Origin: Parasponia andersonii
Lineage: Eukaryota > Streptophyta > Magnoliopsida > Rosales > Cannabaceae
Assembly (NCBI GenBank): GCA_002914805.1
Contig: JXTB01000050.1
Location: 1,168,629-1,232,628, forward strand
DNA length: 64,000 nt
Direction of reading: 5' to 3'
A model generated the notes under the pieces. The model had not been told where the DNA came from. It searched no databases and saw only the letters and a list, made by a program, of their open reading frames with translations. Of the stretch, positions 12,841 through 26,460 are shown in pieces; positions within the stretch are counted from its first letter, which is position 1; each line of letters opens with the position of its first letter. The position numbers and the translations under genes are program-made.

Positions 12841-14137
12841 GGGATAATATCACCTAGGGTCCTCAAACTTTTGCTACTATATTATTTAGGTCTCCAAACT
12901 TTTTTTTGTAACATTTAAATCACTAAACTATTGTTTTTAATCATATGTTAGTCCTTAAGGCATATTGTTGTCTAAACTTGGCGTTAAAATATCACGTGAT
13001 AGGTACTATGTCTACTTTCCATCGTCTTTTTCATCTTGTTCAAACATACAAATTATGTATCAACTTTTCCGATTCCGAATAAACCTACATCAACACCATC
13101 ATTATCCTCGTCCGATTCTTGCTCTCCAATCTTTTTTCTACTATCTTGACCTCATTTCACTATCCTCTCTCAGAACTCATCTGATTCAAACTACAATTTT
13201 CTTAAGATTTTGGTTGATTCAAACTACAACTTTCGTAAGATTTTGGTTGATTCAATCTCTTAGATGATTTTACTATTATAATTTAAATTTAAAAAAGAAA
13301 AACAAAATTGTATAGTATAAGGAAGTGGTTCTTCAATAACAATGTTAAATTCTGCATTTGATTCTATCAATATCAAGAAAGTAATAACAAAATATCATTA
13401 TTCCCATACAATTTCTCAATCAAAAGAATTACAGCAAGACCATAAAAAAGAAAAAATAGTGTTTAAAAAATTTGAAATGGATAGGAGGATCTAAAATTAT
13501 TTTTTCTTTGTATGGGTTTAAAATTTGTATTAGAAATTTAAATTCAATAAAACAATATAAAAGAATAACTAAGACCTCCTAAAAGTGAATTATAAAAAAA
13601 TTCATTTCAATATCAAAGACACAAAAAAGAAAAAAAAAACAAATGAAAGTCCCCACCTTAATGACCGATTACCTCTATGTAGTACCTTAATAACCCATCA
13701 ATATTTTTGGAGAGAGCTTCACTTGAGAGTTCATTGTTCGGGGGTTTGTTGAGTCCAAAAGGAAAACCCAACTTTGTAATTGACAATTAGTTTGTAGATT
13801 TATTAGATGATTTTGCTAATCCCATGAAAGAGTTTCAGAAAGTGGTTACTGCAGATAAATTGGATGGGGTAATGGACGAGTCGGCCATGAGAGAGATAAT
13901 GGAGAAAAAGAATTCTTTTAAATATAAAAAATAAAAAAAAAACAATAAATTATGCCATATAAACTACCTTGACGAGGCATAGATGTTGATTTAACGGCAA
14001 AAATGGTCAGAAAATGTTAAAGGGACGTAAATGTTATAAAGTTGTATAATTTAGGGACATGAACGTGATAAAATAAAGAAGGAGGATCTAAGTGATACAT
14101 CGTAGAAAGATTGGGAACCTCAGTTGATATTAATTTT
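12841..14137. mobile_element. Mutator-like non-autonomous element with long inverted ends
   Basis: The left end (from TAATATCACCTAGGGTCC at 12,845) and the reverse complement of the right end (TAATATCAACTGAGGTTCCC, ending at 14,133) remain alignable for more than 100 bp with mismatches, through 'TTTAGGTCTCC' versus 'CTTAGATCCTCC' and beyond. A 9-bp TTTTTATTT flanks both sides (12,832-12,840 and 14,138-14,146), the length expected for Mutator superfamily elements, though it is low-complexity. The roughly 1.3-kb body has no transposase. A 100-residue reading frame at 12,965-13,267 is not similar to anything recognised. Confidence 0.6.
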
Positions 14138-14500
14138 TTTTTATTTATAATATTTATAGGTAATGTTTTACTTTATTAAAATTTATCACGCATGAAAAAG
14201 AGTATTAAATAATGTGTATATTTGTTATTATTTTCTTGTCTAACTACTCAAATCATGGTAACTATTAGATAATAATTTAATGACTAAAAAAAACTATAGA
14301 TAGATTAAAAAAATACTTACTAGATTATGGTCCATTTATATGTATCAAAACCTCTATAAATTAATACAATTGATACCATTAGGGACTTAGAAAAATTATA
14401 GTTATTTATTTATTGGTAAATAAATAATTTACTAATGAATAAATGTTTATTAATTTAGAAAGGCTAATATGATTTTTATAATAGGTATTTTTTTTAATTA

Positions 14501-14820
14501 TTCACTATCAGTAGGTAAATAAATTATGTTTATTAGATTTCAATCTAATGGTTATAATTAATTATATTTGAATAAATTACAATGTGAATTAAATAATATT
14601 TATTTTTGTATTCGTTAGATTGAAATTTAATGGTTAAATTAATTTTTTTTATTGTTCACTATCGATAGGTAAATAAATTCCGACTGTTAGATTTCAATTT
14701 AATAATTATAATTGATTATATTAGAATAAGTTTCAATATAAATTAAATGATAATATTTATATTTGTGACCGTTAAATTGAAATTTAATAGTTAAAATTAT
14801 TTTATTAGTAAATAATTAAA
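14501..14820. repeat. Tandem pair of about 154-bp units with internal palindrome
   Basis: Two direct copies start at about 14,501 and 14,655 ('TTCACTATC..TAGGTAAATAAATT'). Each contains an inverted pair, 'TTAGATTTCAATCTAA' and 'TTAGATTGAAATTTAA', on either side of an AT-rich centre. This fits a small foldback/MITE that was duplicated in place. Confidence 0.65.
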
Positions 14821-15034
14821 ATATCCATTGTACTAGCTCCTTATATATTACCTAAGATACATGTATGAGATATATTCGAAAAAACAATAGATATAGTTAA
14901 AAGTTAATATCTGCGTACATAGAAATTCAAAGGTTTAAATGATGTGTGTATACATAAAATTCCTTAAAGATTTATACGATGTGTATACATAAAAGTTAAA
15001 ATGCATTATTTGTTACATAAATAGAAGAGCAGTA

Positions 15035-15280
15035 CTGCTATGAGTGTGCCCAATACCGTAATATATATCAGTTTGTTAACATGCGTGTATTGAGAACCAT
15101 AAATGTCTTATTGTACGATTTTAATAGAAATTTAAATATGAGTGTTCCCAATACCATAATATATATTAGTTTGTTAGCATGCGTGATTAATAGACTATGA
15201 GTGTGCCCAATTGAAGAGCGCTACGAGTGTGCTCAATGCCACAATATATATCAGTTTGTTAGCATGCGTGATTAATAGAG
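15035..15280 (+). repeat. Three spaced copies of a 45-bp motif
   Basis: Segments near 15,040, 15,138 and 15,226 share 'GAGTGTGCCCAATACC' (with variants) followed by 'ATATATATCAGTTTGTTA' and 'CATGCGTG'. Spacing is about 90-100 bp. Copies two and three also share the following 'ATTAATAGA'. Confidence 0.75.
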
Positions 15281-17247
15281 TAAGTTTCTAAATATAATTA
15301 TAATCCCCTAGTATAATTATAATCATCTATAATAAATTGATGTATTATAGTATTGAGAACCACATGTGTCTCGTAGCATTACTTTAATAGAAATTTAAAT
15401 ATTAACTTCATTATACATGACAAAAAAAAGTTAAAAAATAAATACATATGCGAGTAATGTAGCTCTAAAATTTAATAGATTATGAAATATAATATTTAAA
15501 GATGTTTTACTCTAGAAATTAATGTATATATAAAAAAGGGGATTATTAGAGACAGACGAGAAAGTTGTTTTCTTTTTTTTTTTTTTTGGGAAATGGACAG
15601 AAGAGAGAGTTTCATTTTTTTTTTTCTTTCGTAGTTATAATAGTGTTTTTATAAATTGGATCTAATATATATTTAATAAATATAATTAATAAAAATAAAA
15701 TACCAATACCATATAATGAAGTTCCCATGCATAAAGAAAAAATTAATATTACTCAAGAATGAACAAATTAGGGAAATTGCAAACAATTTACTCTATAGGA
15801 GATTTTTTTTAATTGTTCTATTATTCCATTTAGATATAATTGATAAAAATTAATGAAACAAAAACTACAAATCTCAGGGAAAAGTTTGACAACGTTAACA
15901 AAAAATAGAATGGTATAGCTGCAAATAAATGAAAAGGATTAGAATGAGAACCAAATTTCTTAGCTTAATAATTGTCTTGTTAGCAACAAAATTTAAGGAG
16001 ATAAATATTAGAGAAATACGAGATAATTCTTTGAATTCAGAACCAAATTTCTTAGCTTAATAATTCTTTGAATTCAGTTGTTTTTTCCTGTTAGGATACT
16101 TTACTTACCCAACACACGTAATTGCTTTTGCATTAATAACATCTTTATTTTTCCAAATAAAATACTTTCTTTTTATAAGAGGTTACTTTTAAATATGCCT
16201 TATTATTTTGTTTCAATTATCTGGCTTCTCTCTATATGTATTATTAACATGTCTCTGTTAGTTTCTTTCAATTACCTATTAGGTTTTATTAATGAGTATT
16301 TATAAGAAATGGTCATTTTTTTCAGGTCAATTTAAAAATTTGTTGTTTTTTTACATCTATTTAATAAATGATTGTTTTATAATTTTATTTTAAATGGCTG
16401 TTTTTAGTTGATTTTTAATAAATTAAATCAATTTTTGAAAAATTAAATCATTTTTTTTAAAAATAAATCAATATATAAAAAATGGTCATTTTTAAATATT
16501 TTTAAAATTCAGCAATTTTTCAACGATGTTTGAAAAACAACCATTTTGCAAAATTCGGCCATTAGGCTAAAAGGCACATTATTAATTTCTTAGATGAGCT
16601 CACACATGTAGTTGCAATTATTCATTATATGGGCTATCTTAATTAAGTGGGCCAATCAATAATCTAACTTATGGGTTCTAGAGACCTCTAATGTGTATAG
16701 GTCTTGTAATATATAGAGGCCCAGTACTAGCACAAACTATGACGAATGGGATCACAATTGGGAACCTAATATATAAAGAAAACTATAGAGATTATGGTCC
16801 TCGTGTCAAATCATTCTGCGGCTTGTACTCTTCTCCTCTCCTCCCATGCTTAAGAATTTAACTCTGAAAGGTCGTTAATCCTCGTGTTCCTATCGCTATG
16901 TTCGTGATCGTACTCTACCATTCTTGGGGTGATCGTGAGCAAGCTTTTTCGGTTCACAAAAGCTATAGATCCAAGTATTACCTTTGCTCCTTAACAAACT
17001 ATCCTAATAATTTGACAAGATTCATCCTAAGATTGTATTTAGATAATTTCAATCCATGATTATATCTAATATTATCCACTAATACACATAATTGCTTTTA
17101 ATTTGATTTTTCTTTTTTGTAGTATTAAGTCGAATACTTATGATCTCCAATAGTTTTGATTTTTTTGTATATTTCTACTAATTACCAACTCCCAACCCTT
17201 TTTTTTTTTTTTCTAATGAAAGAAAGTGTATGAATGCTTTTAGTTTT

Positions 17248-17863
17248 TGTTAACTCAGATTACCCCATTGTAAAATCACAATTGTAGAACTTAAAATAAT
17301 AAGTAGAGACACACAAATTTATTGTGGTTTGGCATAATTAAGTTGTGTCTATATCTATTCTAAAACTCCCTTCTTATTGCTGCCGATTTGAACTTCAATT
17401 CTTTTCGTAAAAATTACTTCTTTAATATGATGTTGAACTCTTTTCAACTTCTGTTGATGAGCTTCTCAGCTCTACTTTTAACACACAAGAATCCTTTAGT
17501 ATTCAGATCACCATTGAGCACCATCACCAGTCACCGAATTTAATGATTGTCTATATGGAAATTGAAACTTAGAGCTAAATATACAATAAATTCTACTTGC
17601 CTCAACAACAACTGAGTCTCCGAAAAAATATTATAAAAAATGCACCAAGACATCCTCGTATTAGAAAATATATAGCATTGCATAATACCATATAGTAGCT
17701 GGCCCACGTTAATGTGGCTCACATTCTGAAGAAAAAGTATAGTATACATAATAAAAATAGACTAACACAAAGACTAAAATACAACTAAATTAGAAAGAAA
17801 AAAATATATTATTCATGACATCTCATAAGATCATAAGGTAACAAACTAATACATGAACTAACA
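17248..17863 (-). repeat. 3' LTR of the minus-strand copia element
   Basis: On the minus strand this reads TGTTAGTTCATG... to ...GAGTTAACA (616 bp). A purine-rich tract (GAGAGAAGAAAG) lies immediately before its start, as expected of a polypurine tract. Near its 3' end it carries 'GCCAAACCACAATAAATTTGTGTGTCTC', the kind of segment common near the 3' end of Tork/SIRE-type copia LTRs. The copia reverse transcriptase remnant lies just upstream on the same strand. No matching 5' LTR was found near the gag end at 43.6 kb. Confidence 0.65.
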
Positions 17864-17984
17864 CTTTCTTCTCTCAGTTAGAAATTGTTGGTTGTGAGAC
17901 GTGTTGTTGTTAATTGTTACAGTAGCTAACTTTTTTTTTTTAAATCAATTCGTATCAAATATCATAATAGCTAGTTATAGTAGC

Positions 17985-20102
17985 TAACTTTGCCCTCTTG
18001 TCCTTTTATCTCAAAGCCCTCTCAAGTTGATCCATGTAGATCTCTCCATCTAGTTCCCTATTGAGAAATTCATTTTTAACATCCATTTGGTAAAGTTCTA
18101 ATGAGGCAAATGTCATTACTAGTGAAAAAGTCTCCTCATAGTCAATACCCTCCTTCTGGGCGTAGCATTTAACCATAAGTCATACCTTGTTTCTTAATAT
18201 AGATCCGTCTACTTGGCATTTGACTTTTAGAACTCACTTGTTCCTAATTGTCTTTCGTCCATGTGGAAGATTCACCAAGTCTCAGACTTGGTTTTTCTTT
18301 ATAGACTCCATCTTTTCAACCATTGCAGCTTTTCATTTCTCAGAAGCAGGAGAAAAAGAGCCTCTCGATAATTCTTAGGCTCAACTTCCTAGACTCCATC
18401 TTTTCAATCATTGAATGCTTTCTTTTCAATCTTACAACGACAACAAGGGACGTTTCTATGTTGGCTCTTACACAGTTATGGATTTTGAGAACCAACATTT
18501 GGTGCTACACTCCTACTAATAAGTACACTCCTACTAGGAATAAAGTCGCTCTCAATTTCTGAAGTTGAATTTGGAGCACCTTTATTTGGTTCTTCACTCT
18601 CGTATAGGTCCAGGTTTCTATCCACATCTCCTCTTCTTAGAAATTTCTTCTCACGAAAACTTATATCTCGTGACTCAATTTCAGTTACACTTCTATTAGG
18701 TTGTTCACCAAGCATCACATATCCCTTCGATTCAGCATAGTATCTAATGAATATGCACTTGTGTACCCTTAAGCCTAGCTTCCCATGCTTGTGAGAAGTA
18801 GTGTGAATATACCTCGCTGAAGCTCATACGTGCAAATGGTCTAATTTTGGCCTTCGCCTTGTCTATAGCTCATAAAGAGTTGAAGGAATTGATTTTGAGG
18901 GTTATCGATTAAGGATGTAGGTTGCAGCCAATAAAGCATCCCCCTAGAAAGATATTAGGAGATTGGCATGTACTATTATCGACCTAACCATTTCTAATAA
19001 TATACGATTCATTCTCTCTACTACACAATTTTACTACAGAGTGCCAGGAATTGTTAGCCATCGAAGAATGCTTTTTTCATTACATAATTCCTTGAATTGC
19101 TCAAAGACATACTCACGACCACAGTTTATCTTAAGAATCTTGATGTTCTTCACTGTTTGATTCTCAACCAAGTTCATAAATCATCTAAAGTATTCCAACG
19201 ATTCTGACTCACAGAAGATCAAATATACATGACTGCAGCACGTAAAGTCATCTATAAAAGTGATGAAATATATTGCATTATGTCTTGCCCTCACATTCAT
19301 TGGTCCATATATATCAGAATATACTAGCTGCAAAGCAATCGTTACACGTGTGGCTTTTCTAAAAGATTTCCTAGTTGACTTTTCCGCCAAACAATGTTCA
19401 TAAATGGATAAGCTAATTTTAATAAGTTGTCCAAAGAGATCATCTCAAGCTAACTTATTCATTCTATCTTACTCTATATGGCCTAGTCTAGTATACTATA
19501 CAACATAATCAATATTATTTGTAGTAGTCATATAAGAAACGACATTGTTATTATTATATGAATAAATAATAACTAAAATAATAAAACCATCTATGAAAAA
19601 ACTACAACCATAAGTAAATATCACAATCAGTACTACGAAAATTAAAAGTAAAACCCAACTTAAGCAAACACACAATAGATAAAAGATTTTGTCAAATTTC
19701 TAGAGCATAAAGAATGTCATGGAGCAATAAAGTGTGACCCCCGCATAATTCTAGCTTGTAAGTGCCAATGCCTAATACATGCATGCTGGCTCTATTCCTT
19801 ATATAGAGTCATCGACTTCATTTCAAATTCAGTGACACTCTACAAATCTGACTCAGTCCCTCGCGATATATTTGGTCACTCCAAATCAATAATCCAATGA
19901 GAATATGAATCGGCAACCATAACATAACTTGTAACATAAATATTGTAAGAACTAAAGTCAAGGAATACATTTTTTCAACTCAGTGTAATCACGAGTGAAG
20001 TGTCCCTCATCCCAGTTGTAGCATCTACCATTCTTGCTCTTTCCACTGTGCTTGTCTCACTTGCGTGGTCTTTGCCTTCTTAGGTGCAAGTATTGGCTGG
20101 AA
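17985..20102 (-). pseudogene. Copia pol remnant (zinc knuckle, protease edge, integrase, RT start)
   Basis: Read on the minus strand from 20,102 down, in several frames: a degenerate CCHC zinc knuckle (CYNWDEGHFTRDY, about 20,000-20,040, second and last Cys lost); a protease-region 'WIID' segment; an integrase-core start at about 19,190-19,390 (LVYSDIYGPMNV, then YFITFIDDFT); and the Ty1/copia RT start (Pfam RVT_2) at about 17,990-18,240 (YAQKEGIDYEETFS, then QMDVKNEFLNRELDGEIYM). The rest of RT, including the YVDD catalytic region, and RNase H are deleted before the 3' LTR. The gag part of the same element lies at 42,853-43,577, separated by a later insertion. Many stops and frameshifts make it non-functional. 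Confidence 0.85.
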
Positions 20103-21689
20103 TGTACAACTAAAAATTATACTCATACATTTTTGTGCAAGTGTACACGGTCACTAGAAATTTAGATTTAAAACTTAAGAGTATCGAATCCACGAGGATT
20201 AATTACTAAATCTAAGCTAAGTATTAAAATTAGTCAATCCTAACTTTATCCAAACAACCAAAATATAGATTTTAGAGAAATAAAACAAAGCAACTAAACT
20301 AGCATGCAAAATGAATAGAAGATCAATCAATAAGAAAAATATCTACGTTTACTAATTTCCCAACTATTCTCTTGTCATGTTGTTTCACATTCTCTCTTGA
20401 ATTAATTAATCCATTAGAGTTATCAACCGATAATTTGAATATATTCAAAAATTCCTTTCTAAGATATAAGTGAAAATATCTAGACAAACTAATATATTAC
20501 TCTTAACATAAATTGACTAGATTTTATATGTTTAGTAATTCTTAAAGAGGTTGCACAAGTCACATAGATATATTTCTATCCTATACAAACTTATCCCATA
20601 TTAGGTAATCTTATATTATTTTACCTAAGTCTAAATTTCTAGTCCCTTTTCTAAGTTTAAAGAAATTTCATTTAACAATCTATTTAGTGATCAATTAAAT
20701 AAAAGTAATAATATAAGTTAAAACAAATAACTCAACAATAGATTTGATTAATAAAAGAGATGAGAAATAAACAAATACAAGATAGTAGGTTGGTTCACAA
20801 AGTAAAATTAAATAATGAAATATTAGTTCATAATATAAATTGAGAACAGTAACAATATAATTCAAGAAATTCAAGAAATACAAAATCAAATAGAGAAAAA
20901 TTATAGAATTCTCCCTTATAAATGCTTGAAGGTGTTCATGGAAATTGTCAAGCTCCTCAAGCTTAGTTCTTACTCCCTTGAATCCTCTCTCTAAGATTTG
21001 CCCTTAACTATACTACTCTCTAAATATAAATACAAAGAGAAACTCACAGAAAAATGAAGAAAAAATGATATGAACAAAGAATGGTATTGATGTTGTGAAG
21101 GAAATCAAGAAATGGAGCCTTAGAGCCTGTATTCATCTTTTTTTTTTTTTTTCCTTTTCTTCCATGGCTGCCTCACTCTCTTTCTCTTTATCTCAACATG
21201 TCTCTTACAACCCCAAAAATAGGAGTTTTAAAGAGGTGGCTCTTGCAAACTTAAGGTAAGCCGAATCTGGACCCTTGGCTTCTCAAAAAGTTAATCTTAT
21301 CCGTCTACTATTAACCTGAATGTAGTCGGTGGCGCCGTAGCCATTTTTGGCCCTATGGTACCAAAACTTCTCAAGAGTTGGTGCTGGGGCACTACTTTTC
21401 TATAGGTTTAGGGTCACAGTTTTCCGGGTATGCCATTTCTTCGTTTGAACTCTGATTTGTCTCATTTTCATTACGTTATGACCGTAGCAGATTCACTTCG
21501 ATCCTAGTTTTGTAAGGTACAAATTCACCTTAATTCACATCAAATACCTTGTTTTATTCTTCTATCCATACAAACAAACACAACATCAAAACCACTAGTA
21601 AAACAATTGAAACAACTAAAATTACACAAGAACATAGCAAAACTTAAGCCACATTAGTACTAGGTAACTCCATTTTTATGAACTTAACA
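20103..21689 (-). repeat. 3' LTR of the Tat/Athila-like element
   Basis: 1,587 bp, TG...CA on the minus strand. Its 3' part contains 'GTGTACACTTGCAC' and 'CCTCGTGGATTCGATACTC', segments of a type widespread in Tat-lineage LTR ends. The outer flank (TTGGCTGGAA) is copia sequence. Confidence 0.7.
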
Positions 21690-22057
21690 CACCCTAAACT
21701 TAGGATTTTGCTAGTCCTTAAGCAAAAGAAAAAGAAAAAGACCTAAAAATACATAAGAGGTAATGTACTAACATTGATGACTTTTAATTGGTTCCTCAAA
21801 GCTCACAAAATAGTATAACGTAAAGAAAAGTGCAAATGTTGGCTAGGTATTAAGAATAACTCAAGAGCACGTCTCATCTCATATCGAATTTCCCATTTGT
21901 GTGTAAGTGTTTTTCTCCTATCATTGTGTGAAATTCGGATAACTTTACACAAACATGTATTAAGCACAAATCTCAAAAACATTAATCAAGTTCTATAAGT
22001 TTGCTTTTTAAATCTGTCTCCACTAATGTAGATAAACACAACATCAAGGATCAAATG

Positions 22058-23931
22058 TGTAAAAATCTGATTTGTTTTAGGGTAATAGAGTATTTTTTTA
22101 GCAAAATGGCATTTTGGTAAATAATAATTTTCGGAATATTAAAACAAAATATCTGAATTATTTTATTAGGGTCTACAATATCCCGTTATTGCATAAAGCC
22201 CCAAAATTTCCTTCTCTTCTTCCCCAAGGTCCTTAACTCTCATTCTCACCCTTTCACGGCTTCTCCCCTTGAAACCCACCACCGGCATCAAATCGGGGAC
22301 CCGAGCTCCAAGTAGTAGGCTCCCGACGTCCGGACGATGCCACACCATCTGCCTCCAACGACCGTCGCTTAACATTGGCATGAGAGAAAGCTTGCGAAAT
22401 CGTGTCCTCGAGCGAAATTTGGAATTAAAAGTTGGTATTTTCACAATTATTTCCCAAAAAAATTATATTTTCGTAAACTTATAAGATTTGGGCTGAAATT
22501 TGTTAAACTTTAAGAATGGGCCTTGGGTTGTGAATAGGAAGGTACTTTCTAAATGTTCCTTAGAAAATGGTATATTTATAAATAACCAGAAAAATTGGTA
22601 TTGTACTAATTACTTAAAAAATGATATTTACATAATTATTATAGTTAGGTAATTATTTTAACCGAGGTAAATATATAAGATAAAATACGGTTAGAAATCA
22701 TGAATAATTACGGCAGGTAAAAGTAAAAAATGGTATCCAAAAATATAGTAATTTTAAAATAGAAAAAGATGGTATTTTCTAAATATTTTCAAAAGTGGTA
22801 TTTATGTAATTTTTGGATTTTGAAGCTCAATTGATGCTCCGGACCTCCAAATTGAGTTTTGACTTCGAATTTATACTCAGTGAGGTCGAGATATGGATTT
22901 TGATATAAAATACCACTATGTTTCGTTGTGGAACGAAAATTAGAATATCGGGGCACAAATTGCATCGTTTTGCGTGCTACACGCCGGTTCCGCACTATGA
23001 CCCGTTTTTGACAAGGTAAATATCTAACCTAGCATTTTTGGATGCTCTGAATTCATTGGTGACCTCTGTTTCCCCATTTGAGGCTCCAGTGGAAAAGTCA
23101 CCTTCTCAAGTGGACTTACCAAGATCCCGAAACGGCTGCTTGAACACCCAAATGTACATTGGTTGGTTGAACACCTTCCCAAGTGGGTTGACTTATGATA
23201 TGTACAATCTTATGATTTCTAACTTGGTTTTGAATATATGATTATTCTAGATACTAATTATTTTATAAACTTGGTTTATAAATAGATTTGGGAAAAAGTA
23301 TTAACTATGTAGGTTTAAAAAAATTGCATCCACAAAAAAAGGGAATTGAGTTTCTACTAAACATTCTCATGCTCACCCCATACTTCTTCCTATTTCAGGT
23401 GTTGACCTATTTTGTAGTAATTATTCTCATAGCTTGGCAAGTATATATGACATATGCTTGTAATTCCAATCCTCCTCATTGGTTGGTTTGTATTCTGTGT
23501 CAATTTCTCTTTTCTAAGTCAGATTTATTTAGCCAATAGAAATATATTTACTGAGCAGATTTATGAGGATGATTTTTGTTATTAAATCGAGTACTTAGAA
23601 AATAAAATGATTTTATGTAAATTATTTGAACTTTGGGCCTAGGGTTTTAAATTGAATAGTTTCATTAAACTTCATGAAATAATAAAAGTTTTTTTTAACT
23701 AGTCAATTTGAATTTTTGCTAAACTTAAAATGAAGAATTTCTTGAAAATTTAAAACTGGTAGATAATAACATGATTATTAAATTTGTCCAATCTTGTAAT
23801 TTACTTACTTTTGAGGACTAAAACTTAAATTTCAAGTCCTTAAACTTATTTGAAGTTTTAGAAATAATTGTTTATCACTATTTTCACTTAAAATTACTAA
23901 AAATTACAGTCTTTGATTTTTGGTCGTGATA
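22058..23931 (+). repeat. 5' LTR of element B, with two deletions
   Basis: It starts TGTAAAAATCTGATTTG and ends GGTCGTGATA. Compared with the 3' LTR it lacks about 0.3 kb (3' LTR 27,580-27,880) and about 0.6 kb (28,605-29,245), and is otherwise collinear. A CATAAAGCCCC segment near 22,193 marks the likely promoter/TSS area; the same block is conserved at 27,356 and, in reverse, near 47,395. Confidence 0.8.
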
Positions 23932-26401
23932 GTTTTGGTATCAGAGCTTTAGGCTTCAGATCCGTCTGGGATCTTGCTTGTGGTATTTTGGTGTTTAAAA
24001 AGGATTTAGAAAAGTGTTTAACAAATACCTCATACATCACTTAAGAATTGGCTAAATATATTGTCCTTACTCTGATTCGTCCTTAATCGTTCGTTTACCT
24101 CCCTAAAATAGAACTCTAGATTCCTTAGGCTAATTATAACTCTGAGATTGTAGTCTAAGAAGTGTCGAGAATGACAAGAGACTAGTGAATTCTACTCTTG
24201 TCAAAATTCCTCAAATCAAATGAACATTCACTCTTGTACTCCTACGCCCATTATTGTGATAAGCTATATGAACCTCCTAGGTTCTAAGATAGTACTTCAG
24301 TGTCTCATACTTTGATTGACATGACTTGACATATTTTGTGCTTGTGTGGTTATGATTTGAAATATTTTTTTTGAAATTATTTATATGTGACTAACTATTT
24401 TGAGTGTCTGGTAGTATGTTCCCATAGTCTTGTATCATACATCAATAAAACTTTTGGATGGTCATGACATATTAGTTTTTATTGAGGGATTGATATAATA
24501 ATATGGAAATTATTGAATTGGTGGAATTTAGTTGGATTTAATATTGTCTTATTTAGTTTTGAACTTTTAGAAATTTCAATATTTGATTAGTATTGTTTTG
24601 AGCTATCCTTGTATTTTATCAGTGTGGCACGATTGTTTCCAAATAAACTAAGAACATTCCTAATGTTGGAATATTAATAAGGTAAAAAAAAATTATATTT
24701 TGAAAATCTAATTTGAAAGTTTTTGTAAAATCTTGTCTTAATGGCTTTATGTGTCTTATTATTTGGATATGTTTATTCTTCCAAACCTCTCGTTATACGT
24801 GCAACTTGCTTTATTGAGCTATACATGATTTTTTTTATTCATTGGATTTTTAAATCCTTGGAATGCCATAAATGTCTTGTTCATTGGATAAATAAACCAA
24901 GTAGAATTAACCTTGCATTAATTGCCTCAACGGATAATTGGGTACCTGTATAACTAATTTTAATTCGGTTTTCTAAATGTTGGGAACCCCTAGTATTGGG
25001 AGCTTGGGATGACATTTCATTGGAGTTTTTTGAATAAAATTATTTTTGCTTTTAAATACCTAAACCTTGGAGAGACTTTGGTAGTACATAATTATACATG
25101 ATATCTTCTTTGAAATAAGATTTAAACTTATGAAACTTAAATTTTCTTAAATGGTAAGGACTATGGATTGATATGCCTCGACTTGCCGTTAAGTAAATTC
25201 AAAATATGCATATAAATGTGTTCTTTTTTTTTATATTAAAATTTGAACTTTTAAAAATATGGAGTTGTGCATATTATAAATCGATTGACTACACGAAAAG
25301 ATTATTTTCTATAAACATACTTTAAAAGATTAAGTGAGGTTTAAATATATACACTTGACACACTCTATTATTTTCTAAAATGCTTTATAGGTTCTTCCTA
25401 TTGTTAAAATATTTTTCGAAATTGTTTTTAATAAAAGTGATTAGAGTATGGTGACTTTGAAGTTATAAAACCTAAAGAAAACCCCACTTCAATATTACCT
25501 AAAATTTTTCATTAATAAAGAATTATGGGAAATAATTTGCATAACATGGTTTACCAACAAAAAGAAATATACTTTTGAATCTCTTAGAGAGACATGTTTG
25601 AAAACTACCGAAAATTTTTGAAATTTTAAGAAAATTTCTATTAGGTTTAACTATAATTTAAAAGAAATTGACTGACTGATGATGACAAGAATCAATCTTG
25701 TCGATGTATTTTCTCTTGGCATTAATGAGAGAATACTACTTGTGGTACTTTGCTTATGTTGACTCTTAGAGACTTCTGGAGACTCCGATTAAAATCTATT
25801 AAGGATTAGAGTTATCGTTGAGTTCGTTAGTATTGAGTTCAGCGTGTGACTCATTACTTGATTTGAGATAGATCCAAGCATCATTATGGTAGTATAATTG
25901 ATGGCATATGGATCAGTTTACTCATGAGTCTATATTGAGTATTATTGAACTCTTACTATTATATTTTAAAAAGTGAATGCTTGAAATTCAGGTTTAGTTT
26001 GCCAATGGCTAAGGTGAAACCTTATTGTGAACTAGTGTAGTATTCCTATATGCCCCTAATTTTGAGCCGCGTATTTTCAAAAATATTTTTGAAAAATTAT
26101 TTATGATTTCTAAAAAGAAATGAGGTTAGATGGAATTGAAAAATTATTTTAAAATGAAATATTTTTGAAAAATTATTTGATTCCTATATACAGAGACAAC
26201 CTATCTATTGAAATCTTATTTCTGGGGCATTATGGTATTGTGAATTATGTAGATTGGATATCGAATTGTTTCTATATAACCTCTCATTTTATCAAATACT
26301 TATAGAGTCTTTGGAGATGATTGATGTTTTAGGATTATAGTTATAATTCTGTATTTTGTAGAGGATTTATAAAGACTTGGAAATTCTTTGAGCTATATGT
26401 A

Positions 26402-26460
<59 letters not shown>

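Larger units (their letters stand above)
14138..17247. other. Unassigned AT-rich DNA with small tandem repeats
   Basis: No gene is supported. The repeats at 14,501-14,820 and 15,035-15,280 are listed separately. A 26-bp segment at about 15,949 recurs at about 16,038. The stretch 16,590-17,000 is less AT-rich, has a TATA-like TATATAAAG near 16,771 and resembles an LTR/leader of a copia element, but no ends could be fixed. Confidence 0.45.

Noticed and set aside
16078..16305. 75-codon hydrophobic frame
   Set aside because: AT-rich sequence yields Ile/Phe/Leu runs; partly overlaps a short local duplication and shows no family pattern.
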